Assembly: GCA_019058275.1 (NCBI GenBank)
Contig: JAHLVW010000016.1
Span: 1 to 64,000 of the forward strand
Direction of reading: 5' to 3'
Source: Candidatus Heimdallarchaeota archaeon
Lineage (GTDB): Archaea; Asgardarchaeota; Heimdallarchaeia; JABLTI01
DNA length: 64,000 nucleotides
Below, piece by piece: positions 63,421 to 64,000 of the stretch. How positions within the stretch are numbered: the first letter of the stretch is position 1; each line of letters opens with the position of its first letter. A program made the translations under genes and the position numbers. The notes beneath the pieces are model-generated. The model did not search any database. It worked only from the letters and a program-made list of their open reading frames with translations, and was not told the origin of the DNA.

Positions 63421-64000
63421 TTGGCAAACTCATCACTATATCAATATGCATCCAAATATGCTCAGAAAGCTTATGAGCAAGATAAGGCAGGAAATTATAA
63501 AGCAGCACATCAAAACTATTTGAAAGCAGCAGAGGTACTTCAACAGCTATTATCCTTTACAAGTAATCCTCAACTAAAAAACATGTACTATGTTAAGGCA
63601 AAAGAATACCTTGCACGTGCAAAAGAATTGAAAGATCAAGGATTACAACCTGTTGAATATGGTGGGAAGAGAAAGAAAGGTTCAAAGAAGAAAACATCAA
63701 AAAAATCAGATGAAGAATCTGATGAAGAGCAGGATGAATTAGAAGAAGCGATTTCTGATATTATTGTAGTTGAAAAACCAAATGTAAAAATGAGCAATGT
63801 AGCAGGATTAAAAGAAGCAAAAAGAGCATTAAGAGAAGCTATAATCTTGCCAATGAAAAGACCAGATCTCTTTAAAGGAGCAAGAAATCCTTGGAGAGGT
63901 ATTCTGCTTTTTGGTGCACCAGGTACTGGTAAAACACTTCTTGCAAGAGCTGTTGCAACAGAAGTAGATGCTACATTCTTTAACGTAAGTGCCTCTAGTA
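63421..64000 (+). CDS. vps4: ESCRT-type AAA ATPase Vps4/CdvC, C-terminus outside the window
   Basis: From TTG 63421 the frame is open to the window end (193 codons). Residues 1-75 form an MIT domain of three helices ([56 protein letters not shown]). Then come a basic and an acidic linker (82-110) and the AAA core: [37 protein letters not shown] and Walker A GAPGTGKT (165-172). Vps4 disassembles ESCRT-III polymers during membrane scission and division; the MIT domain binds MIM tails of ESCRT-III. ESCRT-III and ESCRT-II genes may follow beyond the edge. Confidence 0.93.
   Translation, partial: MANSSLYQYASKYAQKAYEQDKAGNYKAAHQNYLKAAEVLQQLLSFTSNPQLKNMYYVKAKEYLARAKELKDQGLQPVEYGGKRKKGSKKKTSKKSDEESDEEQDELEEAISDIIVVEKPNVKMSNVAGLKEAKRALREAIILPMKRPDLFKGARNPWRGILLFGAPGTGKTLLARAVATEVDATFFNVSASS

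Noticed and set aside
1..64000. CRISPR arrays, IS elements, prophage or integrase genes
   Set aside because: No regularly spaced direct repeats, transposase motifs or phage genes were seen in reading both strands.

Overview
The window reads as the chromosome of an AT-rich archaeon, most likely an Asgard archaeon. Archaeal identity comes from a DnaG-type primase-like protein, aIF5A with its hypusine site, the Holliday junction resolvase Hjc, ribosomal protein eL33, an ADP-dependent sugar kinase and a LonB-type AAA+ ATPase. The Asgard leaning is inference. It rests on an ESCRT-type Vps4/CdvC ATPase with an N-terminal MIT domain entering at the right edge, a membrane protein with a longin-like N-terminus, several large receptor-like or coiled-coil proteins carrying winged-helix domains, and a ribosomal protein with a histone-H1-like basic tail. 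A TACK archaeon is not strictly excluded. No rRNA, confident tRNA, CRISPR array, IS element or prophage is visible.

Layout: (1) 1-2.3 kb: two tandem paralogous secreted proteins (minus strand) behind an unusually GC-rich leader. (2) 2.3-3.8 kb: a serine beta-lactamase-like hydrolase broken by two frameshifts. (3) 3.8-16 kb: ADP-dependent sugar kinase, membrane proteins, a probable structured RNA near 7.6-7.75 kb, Hjc, a HEAT-repeat protein, GNAT, an AhpD-like protein, a UMF1/MFS transporter, RDD and DUF2207 membrane proteins. (4) 16-25.4 kb: a 38-codon small ORF, DnaG, a protease-less LonB-like ATPase, a SufS-like cysteine desulfurase, a helical-repeat protein and an M20 deacylase. (5) 25.4-38 kb: mostly unrecognised proteins, an orphan NuoC-like subunit, a longin-like membrane protein, aIF5A, a 958-residue receptor-like protein and a giant M48 membrane protease. 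(6) 38.2-49.1 kb: the metabolic core of the window, two divergent redox operons. The minus-strand operon is a complete group 3b [NiFe]-hydrogenase (HydBGDA). The plus-strand operon is an Flx/Hdr-type complex (FlxB, FlxA, FlxC, HdrA, an extended FlxD/MvhD, HdrC, HdrB). (7) 49-64 kb: HAD phosphatases, an epimerase, threonine aldolase with a divergent Lrp-TRASH regulator, an M20D amidohydrolase, MazG-like, TPR and coiled-coil proteins, eL33, a membrane protein with a HEPN-like motif, glycerate 2-kinase and the start of vps4.

How the genes could work together: the 3b hydrogenase would exchange electrons between H2 and NAD(P)H. The neighbouring Flx/Hdr complex would oxidise NAD(P)H and split or merge electrons between ferredoxin and a disulfide, giving a soluble, methanogenesis-independent redox-balancing module. 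The ADP-dependent kinase, glycerate kinase and peptidases fit a sugar- and amino-acid-fermenting lifestyle. Hairpins between several convergent gene pairs look like bidirectional terminators. Many ORFs begin with TTG or GTG behind GGAGG/GGTGA-type Shine-Dalgarno sequences, and starts were re-chosen accordingly where noted.
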